Below are positions 33,055-41,664 of a stretch of 64,000 bases of DNA, one piece after another (positions within the stretch are counted from its first letter, which is position 1; each line of letters begins with the position of its first letter). The stretch comes from Micrococcus lylae NBRC 15355 (GTDB taxonomy: Bacteria > Actinomycetota > Actinomycetes > Actinomycetales > Micrococcaceae): assembly GCF_001570885.1 (NCBI RefSeq), contig NZ_BCSN01000005.1, forward strand, positions 21,154-85,153, given 5' to 3'. Under the pieces are notes generated by a model. That model worked only from the letters and a program-made list of their open reading frames with translations. It ran no database searches and had not been told where the DNA came from. The translations under genes and the position numbers were made by a program.

Positions 33055-33956
33055 TCGGCGTCGTCCTGCTGTGCCTGGCCGCCACCGAGTTCACCGTGGC
33101 CCTGCTGGCCGGTCGCGGGCCTGGGGCGGTCCCCACCGCACGCCACCGGCTCATCGGTCTCGGCGTCGGCGCGGTGGTCGTCCTGCTGACCCTGGTGTTC
33201 GTGGCCCTCACCTCGTCCCTCGGAGGGCACGGCGGCTCCGGAGGAGCCGACGCCGCCCCCGTCCTCCTCGCCGGCGCCCTGGCCCTGGCGGCGGGCTGCG
33301 CCTGGACGGCCGCCGGGACACGCGCCTGGGCCTCGCCCGTCCTCGTGGCGGTGCTCGTCCTGCTGGCCGGCCTCGAGCTGGTGGCCTACGGCGGCCTCCA
33401 CGTGGCGCTGGGGTCCGGATGGCCGGTGGTGCTCGGCGCCTTGGCGTTCCTCATCGAGCCGGGCAACCGGATCACCCGTGACGTCCTCGTCCTCGCCGGC
33501 CGTCCGTCCACCCAGGACGGGCCGCCAGCCCCCGCCCAGGCACCTGCAGACGACCCTCGCGACGACGCCGTATCCGAGACCACCGGTGAGGCCGCCGTCG
33601 CGGCCGCCGTCGAGGTGCCCCCGGACGCTCCCACAGCCGGGGCCGACGCGTCCACCGGCACCACAGAAGAGTCCGGCGCCCCGGACTCCGGCCTGCGCGG
33701 CGGCCGCTGGATCGGCCCGGTCGAGCGTCTGCTCCTGGCAGGTCTGGGCCTGGCCGGCGCCTATCAGGTGGTGGCGGCACTCATGGCCGCCAAGGGAATC
33801 GTCCGCTTCCCGGAGATTTCCGCGGACGCGGGCAAGGGCTCCCGCGCCGAGGAGTTCCTCGTCGGGTCCCTGACCAGCTGGGGCCTGGCCTTCGTCTCCG
33901 CACTGCTGATCTTCGCGGCCGCCCACGGCCCGCTTCTGGAGGTGCCCTCCCCATGA
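33051..33956 (+). CDS. SatD-associated membrane protein
   Basis: A 301-residue protein with hydrophobic helices at about residues 1-20, 33-54, 66-84, 92-108 and 113-129, a long hydrophilic Ala/Asp/Pro-rich stretch (~145-220), then a conserved C-terminal part: [34 protein letters not shown], then [23 protein letters not shown]. This last part resembles the C terminus of DUF3307-type membrane proteins that are the usual partners of SatD. The function is unknown. Start and stop codons overlap satD and the next gene by four bases each, so the three proteins are probably made together. Confidence 0.7.
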   Translation: MIGVVLLCLAATEFTVALLAGRGPGAVPTARHRLIGLGVGAVVVLLTLVFVALTSSLGGHGGSGGADAAPVLLAGALALAAGCAWTAAGTRAWASPVLVAVLVLLAGLELVAYGGLHVALGSGWPVVLGALAFLIEPGNRITRDVLVLAGRPSTQDGPPAPAQAPADDPRDDAVSETTGEAAVAAAVEVPPDAPTAGADASTGTTEESGAPDSGLRGGRWIGPVERLLLAGLGLAGAYQVVAALMAAKGIVRFPEISADAGKGSRAEEFLVGSLTSWGLAFVSALLIFAAAHGPLLEVPSP

Positions 33957-34777
33957 CCGACCCGTACACGTCCGCCGCCGACGCCCTCGCACAGGAGCCG
34001 CAGGCCGCCTCCGAGGCGCCCGCCGCCCATCGCGCTCGCTTCCGGGGCGGCCTCGTCCGGCCCACCTCGGGCCTGGCACCGGGGTTCACCCAGGCGAACT
34101 TGATCGTCCTGCCCGCGGACTGGGCCTACGAGATGCTCCTGTTCGCCCAGCGCAACCCAGCCCCCATGCCGCTGCTGGACGTCACCGACGCGGGCGATCC
34201 CACCACGCCGTGGGCACCGGGCGCGGACCTGCGCACGGACCTGCCGCTGTACCGGCTCTGGCGGGACGGCGAGCTCGTGGGCGAGGTGGCGGACGCCACC
34301 TCCCACTGGACCGGGGACGCCGTGGCCTTCCTCATCGGCTGCAGCTTCGGGTTCGAGTCGGCGTTGCAGGCGGCCGGCGTGCCGGTGCGGAACATCGACC
34401 AGGGCCGCAACGTCGCCATGTACCGGACCGACGTGCCGCTGCGCTCGGCCGGCCGCATGAGGGGGGAGCTGGTGGTGTCCATGAGGCCGGTGCCGCCGCG
34501 GCTGGTGGCGCGGGCGGCCGTCGTGTCCGCCGGCGTGCCGCGGGCCCACGGTGAGCCGGTGCACGTCGGCGATCCGGCGGCCCTCGGCATCGCAGACCTG
34601 GATGCCCCGGACTATGGCGACCCCACCGAGATGCACCCGGGGGATGTCCCCGTGTTCTGGCCCTGCGGCGTCACCCCGCAGCGCGCGCTCGAGCTGTCAC
34701 GCCCTCCGTGGGCGATCACGCACGCCCCGGGGCACATGTTCGTCACGGACCAGCCGGACGGGCGGCGCCCCGCCTGA
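33953..34777 (+). CDS. UPF0317 / putative hydro-lyase (D-glutamate cyclase family)
   Basis: A 274-residue cytosolic protein of the DUF1445/UPF0317 family. It has [20 protein letters not shown], the cysteine-containing [11 protein letters not shown], the MRPVPP segment, and the C-terminal [10 protein letters not shown] and [11 protein letters not shown] motifs, all typical. A mammalian relative is D-glutamate cyclase, converting D-glutamate to 5-oxo-D-proline; bacterial members are annotated only as putative hydro-lyases. The ATG overlaps the upstream stop by four bases. Its place in the satD operon suggests a metabolic job regulated with SatD; this is inference. Confidence 0.82.
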   Translation: MTDPYTSAADALAQEPQAASEAPAAHRARFRGGLVRPTSGLAPGFTQANLIVLPADWAYEMLLFAQRNPAPMPLLDVTDAGDPTTPWAPGADLRTDLPLYRLWRDGELVGEVADATSHWTGDAVAFLIGCSFGFESALQAAGVPVRNIDQGRNVAMYRTDVPLRSAGRMRGELVVSMRPVPPRLVARAAVVSAGVPRAHGEPVHVGDPAALGIADLDAPDYGDPTEMHPGDVPVFWPCGVTPQRALELSRPPWAITHAPGHMFVTDQPDGRRPA

Positions 34778-34829
34778 GCGGTCACCATGACCCTGCGCCG
34801 ACCTGACCACCGCACGCGGACCGCTTCGC

Positions 34830-34835
34830 TACACT
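34830..34835 (+). promoter_or_regulatory. -10 box of terC
   Basis: TACACT; a start site about seven bases downstream would fall at 34841-34843, the first bases of the predicted riboswitch P1 helix. A CTGACC word at 34803-34808 is a possible -35, but the spacer (21) is long. Confidence 0.5.
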
Positions 34836-34842
34836 GGTCGGC

Positions 34843-34979
34843 GTCGTAGGGGAGTATCCCGAACACTGCGGACGTCAGCACGCGACCGGAACGCGTGACC
34901 ATGGTCGGTCACCTGTCGCCGGGAGCCGGACGCAGCGGCCTGAGAGCGCCATGGAGCGCCGGGCGGAGAGACTTGCGGT
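34843..34979 (+). promoter_or_regulatory. yybP-ykoY (Mn2+) riboswitch candidate upstream of terC
   Basis: The 5' strand GUCGUAGG is followed by the conserved GGGGAGUA loop (34849-34856). The 3' side has GAGACUU (34968-34974), corresponding to the conserved GAGACCUU. GUCGUAGG (34843-34850) pairs with CUUGCGGU (34972-34979) over eight positions with G-U wobbles, forming a closing P1 helix. The downstream gene is TerC, the most common partner of this Mn2+ riboswitch class. About 40 bases remain to the ATG, so control is probably at translation initiation. Confidence 0.75.
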
Positions 34980-35018
34980 CGTTTCCACCTGTCCTGGAGC
35001 TGAAAGGCACCGACGATC

Positions 35019-36272
35019 ATGGAGATCAACGGATTGACGTGGGGGCTGACGATCGCACTGATCGTCGGCCTGCTCGCGTTCGACTACTTCGCCCACGTGC
35101 GCAAGGCGCACACCCCCACCATCCGCGAGGCCGCGGTCTGGTCCGCCATCTACATCGGAGCGGCCCTCGTGTTCGGCCTCGTGTTCTTCGCCTTCGGCGA
35201 CACACAGCACGCGGTCGAGTACTACACCGGCTACATCCTGGAGAAGGCGCTCAGCGTCGACAACCTCTTCGTGTTCCTGGTGATCATGGCGTCCTTCAAG
35301 GTGCCCCGCGACTACCAGCAGAAGGTGCTCCTGTTCGGCATCACCTTCGCCCTGATCTCGCGCACGGTGTTCATCCTGCTCGGTGCGGCGATCATCAACG
35401 CCTGGTCGGACGTCTTCTACATCTTCGGCATCTTCCTTCTCCTCGTGGCCGGCTCCCAGCTGAAGGGGGAGCTCGCCGGCGACGAGGCCGAGGACGAGGC
35501 GGACAACATCATGGTCCGCCTGGCCAAGCGCTTCCTCCCGGCGTCCGAGAACTACGACGGCGACAGGCTCTTCAGCATGGTCGACGGCAAGAAGGTCATG
35601 ACCCCGATGCTGCTGGTCATGGTGGCCATCGGTGCGACCGACATCCTCTTCGCCTTCGACTCCATCCCGGCGATCTTCGGCGTGACGCAGGAGGCGTACA
35701 TCGTCTTCAGCGCCACCGCGTTCTCTCTCATGGGCCTGCGCCAGCTGTACTTCCTCATCGACGGCCTGCTGGACCGCCTCGTGTACCTCGCCTACGGCCT
35801 GTCGGCGATCCTCGGCTTCATCGGCGTGAAGCTCATCCTCCATGCCCTGCATGAGAACAACCTGCCGTTCATCAACGGCGGCGAGAACGTGCCGGTCGCC
35901 GAGATCCCGACCACCGTGTCCCTGCTCGTCGTCGTCGGCGTCCTCGCACTGACCGTGGTCGTGTCCCTGTACTCCCCGAAGGGCAAGGCGCTCATCGCGC
36001 TGCAGAACGCCGAGAAGTTCGCGCACCGGTACTCCAAGCTGCCGGCGGACGCCCCCGCGGAGGAGCGCCGCAGGGCGGAGGAGAAGATGGACGAGTGGAC
36101 CGAGCGGGCCGAGAACGTGGACCAGAAGTGGAAGGACGAGCTGCTGGACCACAAGGACACGTTCTCCTCGATCATCCGCTCCGCCCACGAGGCCCGGCTG
36201 CAGGACGCCTCGGCCACGGACTCGCGCGGCGTGTCCCAGAAGATCGTGGCCCAGGACGGCCCGGACGTCTGA
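35019..36272 (+). CDS. terC: TerC/Alx-family membrane protein, probable Mn2+ exporter
   Basis: A 417-residue membrane protein with about nine helices and the TerC signature acidic segments: EKALSVDNLFVFLVI (about residues 75-89) and ATDILFAFDSIPAIFG (about 205-220), whose Asp/Asn residues line a metal site in this family. Members export manganese and support metalation of secreted proteins. The final ~80 residues are a charged cytosolic tail rich in Glu/Lys/Ala. A Mn2+-type riboswitch candidate precedes it, supporting a manganese role. It appears monocistronic, followed by a strong terminator. Confidence 0.92.
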   Translation: MEINGLTWGLTIALIVGLLAFDYFAHVRKAHTPTIREAAVWSAIYIGAALVFGLVFFAFGDTQHAVEYYTGYILEKALSVDNLFVFLVIMASFKVPRDYQQKVLLFGITFALISRTVFILLGAAIINAWSDVFYIFGIFLLLVAGSQLKGELAGDEAEDEADNIMVRLAKRFLPASENYDGDRLFSMVDGKKVMTPMLLVMVAIGATDILFAFDSIPAIFGVTQEAYIVFSATAFSLMGLRQLYFLIDGLLDRLVYLAYGLSAILGFIGVKLILHALHENNLPFINGGENVPVAEIPTTVSLLVVVGVLALTVVVSLYSPKGKALIALQNAEKFAHRYSKLPADAPAEERRRAEEKMDEWTERAENVDQKWKDELLDHKDTFSSIIRSAHEARLQDASATDSRGVSQKIVAQDGPDV

Positions 36273-36304
36273 GGCCCGCACCGGCTCCTCCGGCTGCACG
36301 ACGA

Positions 36305-36335
36305 CGGCCGCCCACCTGTTCGAGGTGGGCGGCCG
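36305..36335. terminator. Terminator after terC
   Basis: A 13-bp perfect stem (CGGCCGCCCACCT / AGGTGGGCGGCCG) with loop GTTCG, led by ACGACGACGGCC (36298-36309). It lies between convergent genes and may act both ways. Confidence 0.85.
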
Positions 36336-36361
36336 CTTGCGTCACGGGTGAGCCGCGGGGG

Positions 36362-37855
36362 TCAGGACGTCGTGTCGGTGGGGTCGTCGTTCGGGGCAGG
36401 GCTGCCGCCGGCGAGTTCGAGGAGCTCACGGAGGATCCGTGCGCCCTCGTCGCCGATGCCGTCGTGGTGGAACTCGCCGTACTCCTTGACCTTCAGCCCC
36501 TGCACGGCCTCGGCGGTCTCCAGGGAGAGGTCGCGGTCCACGTACACGTCGTCGGTGTACACGGCGGCGGCCACCGGCACGGTGTTCTCCGCCAGGGCTT
36601 CGACGTCGTAGAGCGGGCCCCAGTCCTGCTTGGCGGCGAGGATCTGCGTGGCCTCGGCCAGTGGGGCGAGGTCGGAGTCCGCGGCGACCTGCCAGGCGAA
36701 CACGTGCTCGCCGGTGGGCACCGGGGCGGCGTTCTCGGCGGCGGTGGCCTCGGGGTCGAAGTCAGGGTGCTCGGCGAGCACGCGCGCGGCGGCCCAGCCC
36801 GTGGCGGCGGAGCCGGTGGCCTCGCTGACGGCGTCGGGCTGTGCATAGATCGCCTCGTGCAGCACGGTGTAGAGCGGGTGGGTGCGGCGCTCGACCATGC
36901 CGGCCACCGCCGCGCGGAACGCCTCGGACAGGCGAGGGGTGCCGCCGGTGGTGTCCAGCCCCTCGGTGAGCAGGTACACGAGCGTGTCCAGGCGGGTGTT
37001 GCCACCGAGGTACATGCCGAGCATCTGGGCGCGGGCCACGGTCAGCTCGCTGCCGTCTGGGAGCATCTCCGGCTCTCCTGCGGCGGCCCGGGAACGCAGG
37101 TGGGCCACGATGCGCTTCCAGCCGTCCTCGGCCTGCGGCACTCGGCCGAAGAACTCCTCGGCACGGGCGCGCATCCGGGCGTAGGTGGCGCGGTAGACCC
37201 GGTCCGCGTGACCGGTCACGGGGGCGAGTCCGCCGGTGACCAGCGAACGCTCGAGGGACTCCGGGTACCAGGACAGGTAGGACAGCGTGCAGAACCCGCC
37301 GAAGGACTGGCCGAGCGTGGTCCAGCGCTCGACCCCCAGGGCCAGGCGCATCATCTCCGCGTCCCGGACGATTCCGGGGGCACGCAGGTGGACCAGGTAG
37401 TCGGCCTGGGCCTGCGGGGACAGGGCGGACAGGGAGGCCACGGTGGCCGGGGTGGAGGCGCCGGTGCCACGCTGGTCCAGCATGAGCACCCGGTGGGTGC
37501 GGCACGCCTCCTTCATCCATCCGCCCAGGCGTGCCGGACGGGTGCCGCCGGAGCCCGGGCCTCCCTGCAGGTAGAGCAGCCACGGCTTCGTTGCGTCCTC
37601 CGCCGAGTCCGAGGCACGGAACTCGCGGGCGAACACGGTGAGGGTTCCGGCGCCGCCGGGGCCCGGGCCCGTGCCGTCCGCGGTGTGCTCCCGGGCCTCG
37701 GCCAGGGTCTGGGAGTGGTCCACCGGCACCGTGAAGCGGTGCTCCACGGTCACAGTGCCGTCCAGCAGTGCGATCGTGTCGCCCTGCTCGTGGGCGGCGG
37801 GCTCGAGCGCGGCGAAGCCGCGCGGATCGCCGGGGACGAAGGTCTGCTCGGTCAT
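36362..37855 (-). CDS. Alpha/beta hydrolase, proline iminopeptidase-like (S33)
   Basis: A 497-residue cytosolic hydrolase of the prolyl aminopeptidase group. It has the oxyanion motif LQGGPGSGG (about residues 96-104), DQRGTG (127-132), the nucleophile elbow GQSFGG with Ser184, an all-helical cap region, the acid segment VYTDDVYVD, and the catalytic histidine in FHHDG near the C terminus. It has no signal peptide. Such enzymes remove N-terminal proline or other residues from peptides. The start has AAGGAGC upstream. It lies 108 bases downstream of the helicase gene on the same strand. Confidence 0.85.
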   Translation of the reverse strand: MTEQTFVPGDPRGFAALEPAAHEQGDTIALLDGTVTVEHRFTVPVDHSQTLAEAREHTADGTGPGPGGAGTLTVFAREFRASDSAEDATKPWLLYLQGGPGSGGTRPARLGGWMKEACRTHRVLMLDQRGTGASTPATVASLSALSPQAQADYLVHLRAPGIVRDAEMMRLALGVERWTTLGQSFGGFCTLSYLSWYPESLERSLVTGGLAPVTGHADRVYRATYARMRARAEEFFGRVPQAEDGWKRIVAHLRSRAAAGEPEMLPDGSELTVARAQMLGMYLGGNTRLDTLVYLLTEGLDTTGGTPRLSEAFRAAVAGMVERRTHPLYTVLHEAIYAQPDAVSEATGSAATGWAAARVLAEHPDFDPEATAAENAAPVPTGEHVFAWQVAADSDLAPLAEATQILAAKQDWGPLYDVEALAENTVPVAAAVYTDDVYVDRDLSLETAEAVQGLKVKEYGEFHHDGIGDEGARILRELLELAGGSPAPNDDPTDTTS

Positions 37856-37963
37856 GGTGCTCCTTCTGTCGCCTCGGCGAGGCGAGCGCGACGGTCGATG
37901 GGGCGGGGGGCGAGGGGCCGTCGTCGGGAGTGAAACGGGGGAGGGACGGGCGGCCGGTGCCGG

Positions 37964-40591
37964 TCAGCGGGTCTGCCAGCCGGACTCCGGGCGGCCGACG
38001 GAGACGACCGTGATGACGGGGCCGGCGGCCTCGTCCGAGGCGTCCAGGTCCACGACGGCGTTGATGCCGTGGTCCAGGTCCCCGTCGCGGTCCACGAGGA
38101 CCTGGCGCACGCCCCACCAGCGGGAGCCGGTGAGCTCCACGGGGGAAGGCACTTCGGGGGAGCGGTCCACCAGGAAGTACTGGGGGCCGCGGGCCGCGGG
38201 GCCGTCGTCGATGTCCTCGTGGTCCTCGAAGAAGTCGTCGAGGGCATCGGCCCAGTCGTCCGCAGACAGGTCACCGGAGAGCTCGGCGAGCGCGTGGTCC
38301 TGTTCGTCGCCGAAGAGGCGGACCCGGTGGAACATGGCGTTGCGGACCATGACGCCGAAGATCTGTTCGTTGTCGGTCAACCGCGGCGGGGTCGGCGGGG
38401 CGATGGACTCGTGGTCCTTGCGGAGTTCGTCGATGTCCCCGGCCACGAGGTCCTCCCACTCCTCGAGGAGGGAGGAGTCGGTCTGCTTCACGGTCTCGTC
38501 CAGCCAGTCGAGCATGATCTGCAGTTCGTCCGTGCGGGCCTCCTGCGGGACGGTGTGCCGCAGCGCCTTCACGGCGTCGGTCAGGTAGCGCAGCAGCACG
38601 CCCTCGGAGCGGGCCAGGCCGTAGAACTGCACGTAGTCGCCGAAGCCCATGGCGCGCTCGAACATGTCCCGGACCACGGACTTGGGGGTGAGTTCGAACT
38701 CGGCGAGCCACGGGGCGCCGGCCCGGTAGGTCTCGAACTGCTGCTCGAGCAGCTCGGCCAACGGCATGGGGTAGGTGACCTCGTCGAGGGCGCGCATGCG
38801 CTCGGTGTACTCCATGCCCTCGGCCTTCATGGCGGCCACGGCCTCCGTCTTGGCGCGCTTGACCTGGCCGGTGAGCACCTGGCGTGGCGGGTCCAGGGTG
38901 GCCTCGATGACCGAGACCACGTCCAACGCGTGGTTCGGGTCGGCCGGGTCCAGCAGGTCCAGGGTGGCCAGGGCGAAGGGGGACAGCGGCTGGTTCAGTG
39001 CGAAGTCCGGCTGCAGGTCCACCGTCAGGTCCACGGTGCGCCCCTCGGCGTCGGGCTCGGGCAGGCGTTCGACGACGCCGGTGGCCAGCAGCTCACGGAA
39101 GATGCCGATGGCCCGACGCATGAGGATGGCCTGGCGGGCCGGGGTCTCGTGGGTGCTGCGCAGCAGGCGGCGGACGGCGAGGACGGGGTCGCCGGGACGG
39201 TCCAGGATGTTCAGCAGCATCGAGTGGGTGATCTGCATGCGGGAGACCAGCGGCTCGGGCTCGGCGGCCACGAGCTTCTCGAAGGTGGCCGGTCCCCAGG
39301 AGACGAAGCCGGCCGGCGGGGTCTTCTTCTTGGATCCCTTCATGGACTGCTTCATGCGCTTGGCGCGCTCGGCCTCGTCCTTGACGTTCGCGAACCTGGC
39401 GGCGGCCTTGCGCTCGGCAGCCCTGTTCTCGATCACGTGCTCCGGGGCCTGGACCACCGCGTAGCCCTGCGTGTCGAAGCCGGCGCGGCCGGCGCGGCCG
39501 GCGATCTGGTGGAACTCCCGGGCCTGCAGGATGCGGGTCCTCTCCCCGTCGAACTTGGACAGGGCTGTCAGGAGCACGGTGCGGATGGGCACGTTGATGC
39601 CCACACCGAGGGTGTCCGTGCCGCAGATGACCTTCAGCAGTCCGTCCTGGGCCAGCTTCTCCACCAGGCGGCGGTACTTCGGCAGCATGCCGGCGTGGTG
39701 GACACCGATGCCGTTGCGGACCAGACGGTTCAGGGTCTTGCCGAAGCCGGCGGAGAACCGGAACCCGGCGATCCGCGCGGCGATGGCCTCCTTCTCCTCC
39801 TTGGAGGCCACGGAAACGGACGCCAGACCCTGCGCCGTCTCCACGGCGTCCAGCTGGGAGAAGTGCACGATGTACACCGGCGCCTGGTGGGTGGCGACCA
39901 GCTCCTCCACCTTCTCCTGCAGCGGGGTCTCGGAGTACTCGAAGCTCAGTGGGATGGGCCGTTCGGCGTGGGCGACGACGGCGACCTCGCGTCCGGTGCG
40001 CTCGTTCAGGTCCGCCTCGAGGCGGCTGGTGTCGCCGAGGGTGGCGGACATCAGCAGGAACCGGGCCTGGGGCAGCTCCAGCAGGGGGACCTGCCAGGCC
40101 CAGCCGCGGGAGGGGTCCGCGTAGTAGTGGAACTCGTCCATCACCACGGTGCCGATCTCCATGCCCGAGCCTTCGCGCAGGGCCCGGTTGGCGAGGATCT
40201 CTGCGGTGCAGCAGATGATCGGGGCGTCCCCGTTGACGGTGGAGTCGCCGGTGACCATGCCGACGTTCTCCGCGCCGAACACGTCCACCAGGGCGAAGAA
40301 CTTCTCCGAGACCAGCGCCTTGATCGGCGCCGTGTAGTAGGAGACGGCGCCGTGGGCGAGCGCGTCCGCGTGGGCGGCCAGCGCCACCATCGACTTCCCG
40401 GAGCCGGTGGGGGTGGCCAGGATGACGTTGTGTCCCTGGACCAGCTCCATCACGGCCTCCTCCTGGGCCGGGTAGAGGGTGATGCCCCGGGACGTGGTCC
40501 AGTCCGTGAAGGCGCCGAACACCGCGTCCGGCTCGGGGGAGGAGCCGAGGGACGTCAGGGTGTCTGTGAAGGAAGAAGTCGCGGAGCTCAT
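37964..40591 (-). CDS. DEAD/DEAH-box helicase with C-terminal DUF3516-type domain
   Basis: An 875-residue superfamily 2 helicase. Walker A TPTGSGKS is at residues 60-67, motif II DEFH at 152-155, motif III LLMSATLGDTS, and motif VI QIAGRAGRAGF. The ~450-residue C-terminal region after the helicase core matches the DUF3516 extension of an actinobacterial Ski2-like group. The closest characterised relatives are Ski2/Lhr-type RNA or DNA helicases; the substrate is unknown. The ATG at 40591 has a minus-strand TAGGGT eight bases upstream and no ribosome site. It is divergent from the tam-like gene with only 43 bases between the start codons. Confidence 0.88.
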   Translation of the reverse strand: MSSATSSFTDTLTSLGSSPEPDAVFGAFTDWTTSRGITLYPAQEEAVMELVQGHNVILATPTGSGKSMVALAAHADALAHGAVSYYTAPIKALVSEKFFALVDVFGAENVGMVTGDSTVNGDAPIICCTAEILANRALREGSGMEIGTVVMDEFHYYADPSRGWAWQVPLLELPQARFLLMSATLGDTSRLEADLNERTGREVAVVAHAERPIPLSFEYSETPLQEKVEELVATHQAPVYIVHFSQLDAVETAQGLASVSVASKEEKEAIAARIAGFRFSAGFGKTLNRLVRNGIGVHHAGMLPKYRRLVEKLAQDGLLKVICGTDTLGVGINVPIRTVLLTALSKFDGERTRILQAREFHQIAGRAGRAGFDTQGYAVVQAPEHVIENRAAERKAAARFANVKDEAERAKRMKQSMKGSKKKTPPAGFVSWGPATFEKLVAAEPEPLVSRMQITHSMLLNILDRPGDPVLAVRRLLRSTHETPARQAILMRRAIGIFRELLATGVVERLPEPDAEGRTVDLTVDLQPDFALNQPLSPFALATLDLLDPADPNHALDVVSVIEATLDPPRQVLTGQVKRAKTEAVAAMKAEGMEYTERMRALDEVTYPMPLAELLEQQFETYRAGAPWLAEFELTPKSVVRDMFERAMGFGDYVQFYGLARSEGVLLRYLTDAVKALRHTVPQEARTDELQIMLDWLDETVKQTDSSLLEEWEDLVAGDIDELRKDHESIAPPTPPRLTDNEQIFGVMVRNAMFHRVRLFGDEQDHALAELSGDLSADDWADALDDFFEDHEDIDDGPAARGPQYFLVDRSPEVPSPVELTGSRWWGVRQVLVDRDGDLDHGINAVVDLDASDEAAGPVITVVSVGRPESGWQTR

Positions 40592-40599
40592 CGCGCTCT

Positions 40600-40605
40600 A
40601 CCCTA
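40600..40605 (-). promoter_or_regulatory. -10 box of the helicase gene, apparent leaderless start
   Basis: Minus-strand TAGGGT, eight bases before the ATG at 40591, in a 43-base divergent gap shared with the methyltransferase gene. Confidence 0.5.
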
Positions 40606-40622
40606 TCGGCGGCGGGCGGACC

Positions 40623-40628
40623 TACGGT
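40623..40628 (+). promoter_or_regulatory. -10 box of the tam-like gene, apparent leaderless start
   Basis: TACGGT, six bases before the ATG at 40635. With the opposing box at 40600-40605, the two -10 elements are only 17 bases apart. Confidence 0.5.
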
Positions 40629-40634
40629 GGGGCC

Positions 40635-41546
40635 ATGGCCGATCAGCATGCTTCCGCCGGCACCGCCACCCACGACGACGGCCCGGTCCCCTCCGGAGCC
40701 CCCGGCGCCGGCTTCCGCTGGGATCCGGCGCAGTACGAGGTGTTCGCCGACCATCGCAGACGCCCCTTCGCGGACCTCACCGCCCGCATCGGTGCCACGC
40801 ACCCGCGCCGCGTGGTGGACCTGGGCTGCGGCCCCGGCACCATGACCGAGGCCCTGGCCCGCCGCTGGCCCGAGGCCGAGGTGGTCGGCCTGGACTCCTC
40901 GCAGGAGATGGTGGACGCCGCCAACGCCCGCCCAGACCGACCGGAGAACCTCCGCTACGCCACCGTGGACGCCCGCGCCTGGTCCCCGGAGCCGGACACC
41001 GACGTCCTCGTCACCAACGCGATGCTCCAGTGGATCCCGGAGCACCGCGAGCTCGTCCGCGGCTGGCTGGCCGACCTGCCCGCCGGCGCCTGGTTCGCCG
41101 CCCAGGTCCCGGCCCAGCACCGCAACCCCTCGCACGCCGAGCTGCACCGCCTCGCCGCCGAGGAGCCCTTCGCCGCCGTGGTGTCCGGCGAGCGCTCCAC
41201 GGACACCGTGGCGGAGCCGGCCGACTACGCCGGTGACCTGCTCGCCGCCGGCTGGGAGGCCGACGTCTGGGAGACCACCTACCAGCAGGTGATGCGCGGC
41301 CCGGACCCGGTCCCGGCGTTCACCGGCGCCACCGTGGCCAAGCCGTTCGTCCACGCCCTCACCGCCCACGACGAGGCCCACGGCCTCACCGGCACGCCCG
41401 AGGCCCTCGCTCCGCGGTACCGCGCCGCCTACGCCGAGCGCATGCGTGCGGCCTACCCGCGTGTGCCCGGCACCGGCGAGGGAGACGATGCCGCCGTGCT
41501 CTTCGCCTTCCGCCGGATCTTCCTGGTGGGCCACCGCCCCGGCTGA
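40635..41546 (+). CDS. tam: Trans-aconitate 2-methyltransferase-like enzyme
   Basis: A 303-residue SAM methyltransferase. The motif WDPAQYEVFADHRRRPFADL at residues 29-48 and VVDLGCGPGTMTEALARRWP (SAM motif I) are typical of Tam, as are VTNAMLQWIPEH and the PAGAWFAAQVPAQH segment. Tam methylates trans-aconitate, a spontaneous isomer of the TCA intermediate that inhibits aconitase. A ~28-residue low-complexity N-terminal stretch precedes the domain. The start at 40635 is set by the TACGGT box six bases upstream. Confidence 0.85.
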   Translation: MADQHASAGTATHDDGPVPSGAPGAGFRWDPAQYEVFADHRRRPFADLTARIGATHPRRVVDLGCGPGTMTEALARRWPEAEVVGLDSSQEMVDAANARPDRPENLRYATVDARAWSPEPDTDVLVTNAMLQWIPEHRELVRGWLADLPAGAWFAAQVPAQHRNPSHAELHRLAAEEPFAAVVSGERSTDTVAEPADYAGDLLAAGWEADVWETTYQQVMRGPDPVPAFTGATVAKPFVHALTAHDEAHGLTGTPEALAPRYRAAYAERMRAAYPRVPGTGEGDDAAVLFAFRRIFLVGHRPG

Positions 41547-41560
41547 GCCGGTGCTTGGGC

Positions 41561-41577
41561 CCGCCCGCAACGGGCGG
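41561..41577 (+). terminator. Short hairpin after the tam-like gene
   Basis: A 7-bp stem (CCGCCCG / CGGGCGG) with loop CAA, 15 bases after the stop. Weak, without a T-run. Confidence 0.45.
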
Positions 41578-41651
41578 CGTGGCCCCTCGGCAACGTGCCC
41601 GGTGCCCAGTCGATCCTGCGCGCCTGCGGGCCCGGCGGCGCCCGGCGAGGC

Positions 41652-41657
41652 TACCCT
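41652..41657 (+). promoter_or_regulatory. -10 box of the acyltransferase gene, apparent leaderless start
   Basis: TACCCT seven bases before the ATG at 41665; there is no ribosome site. Confidence 0.5.
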
Positions 41658-41664
41658 GGTGCGC

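Noticed and set aside
33051..33956. An upstream start near 32511 for the SatD-associated membrane protein
   Set aside because: The added part is an out-of-frame shadow of satD with Arg/Gly-rich sequence; the ATG at 33051 overlaps the satD stop in the usual ATGA manner and begins a hydrophobic helix.
38069..41236. A 1055-codon open frame on the plus strand opposite the helicase gene
   Set aside because: It is antisense to a gene with complete helicase motifs, its composition is Gly/His/Val/Leu-rich without any family motif, and long antisense frames are expected at ~70% GC.
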